Of a stretch of DNA of 64,000 nucleotides, positions 63,549 through 64,000 are shown piece by piece; position 1 is the stretch's first letter, and every line of letters begins with the position of its first letter. The translations under genes and the position numbers were made by a program. Source of the DNA: Chryseobacterium formosense (GTDB taxonomy: Bacteria > Bacteroidota > Bacteroidia > Flavobacteriales > Weeksellaceae). The notes under the pieces were generated by a model. The model had not been told where the DNA came from. It did no database searches and saw only the letters and a program-made list of their open reading frames with translations. The stretch spans positions 682,001 to 746,000 of the forward strand of contig NZ_FPAP01000003.1 in assembly GCF_900116415.1 (NCBI RefSeq). Direction: 5' to 3'.

Positions 63549-64000
63549 TGAATTTTGTACCTCAACACGATCAAATGGACTGCGCTCCGGCATGCCTATG
63601 TATGATTGCCAGCGCATATGGTAAAAAATACCCATTACAGTATTTGAGGGACAATTCATTTATCACCCGAGAAGGTGTATCACTGCTGGGAATTACAGAA
63701 GCATCCAAAAAAATTGGATTTGATGCACTATCCACTAAGCTTGATATTGATGTTTTACGCAATGAAAAAGAAGCATTTCCATGCATCCTTCATTGGAATC
63801 AGAATCATTTCGTTGTATTGCGGAAAATCACCAAGAACCTTATCAGCAGCAAATACAGTTATCATATTTCCGACCCTGCATATGGGAATATAAAACTTGA
63901 TGAAAAAAAATTTATATCACATTGGATTTCTGATACAGACAAAGGTATTGCTGTATTTCTGGAGCCATCAAAGAACTTTCACGATGTACAAACACCACCA
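63548..64000 (+). CDS. C39 peptidase domain, start of a peptidase-containing ABC transporter (partial)
   Basis: 151 codons run to the window edge. The N-terminal C39 domain is complete in its motifs: catalytic Cys12 in QHDQMDCAPACL, His87 in WNQNHFVVL, and Asp109 in SDPAYGNIKL. This fold cleaves leaders after double-glycine, matching the GG of the precursor at 60955. Proteins of this kind usually continue into six membrane helices and an ATPase; that part lies beyond the window and is inferred. The start codon overlaps the previous stop by one base. Confidence 0.9.
   Translation, partial: MNFVPQHDQMDCAPACLCMIASAYGKKYPLQYLRDNSFITREGVSLLGITEASKKIGFDALSTKLDIDVLRNEKEAFPCILHWNQNHFVVLRKITKNLISSKYSYHISDPAYGNIKLDEKKFISHWISDTDKGIAVFLEPSKNFHDVQTPP

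Noticed and set aside
1..64000. tRNA, rRNA, CRISPR arrays, intact insertion sequences
   Set aside because: None seen: no clover-leaf-like GC-rich blocks, no regularly spaced repeats, and only an IS982 remnant.

Overview
The window is AT-rich and reads as a chromosomal segment of a Flavobacteriia member, most likely Chryseobacterium or a close relative in the Weeksellaceae. This is inferred from family content and promoter style; no rRNA or housekeeping marker is present. Supporting signs are TonB-dependent/outer-membrane beta-barrel proteins, LytS/LytTR sensor-regulator pairs, a type IX secretion sorting domain, DUF5686 and DUF4249 proteins, AraC and LuxR regulators with TPR or PAS domains, and promoters with the Bacteroidetes -7 box TAnnTTTG.

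Layout. 0-7 kb: small proteins, an AlkB-type repair dioxygenase behind an XRE/S24 repressor, a broken DNA polymerase IV gene, an SDR, a CMD-GNAT operon divergent from an Lrp/AsnC regulator, and a histidine phosphatase. 7-16 kb: an outer-membrane beta-barrel gene between two histidine-kinase remnants, then a LytTR regulator/sensor pair divergent from a TonB receptor plus DUF4249 lipoprotein. 16-26 kb: broken XseA-like, beta-helix and DJ-1-like genes mixed with an AraC regulator, secreted serine hydrolases and an S41 peptidase. 26-44 kb: TPR-AraC and TPR-LuxR membrane regulators, two surface proteins, an overlapping pair of HTH genes, an IS982 remnant, DUF5686, an NAD(P)-binding DUF2867 protein and a T9SS-sorted alpha/beta hydrolase. 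44-56 kb: a LytTR membrane regulator with a CPBP protease, a serine hydrolase, a second LytTR/sensor pair divergent from an outer-membrane protein, an AlkD-like protein, and a Tet(X)-like flavin monooxygenase divergent from an AraC regulator.

56.2-64.0 kb is the most interesting part. A ThiF-type adenylyltransferase, a PAS-LuxR regulator, an acyltransferase resembling autoinducer synthases, and an operon of outer-membrane receptor, double-glycine precursor peptide, radical SAM/SPASM maturase, helical protein and C39-peptidase protein (cut by the window edge) sit together. Three promoters here (ThiF, acyltransferase, receptor) share one architecture: a 16-bp dyad close to CTACAC-N4-GTGTAG, then exactly 22 bp, then a TAnnTTTG-like -7 box. 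This suggests that the LuxR protein controls all three units, which would make a quorum-sensing-like regulon driving a modified peptide. The sequence shows the sites and gene order; the signalling role is inference.

The window also holds many decayed genes, and two LytTR promoter regions each with direct repeats 21 bp apart. No tRNA, rRNA or CRISPR array was seen.
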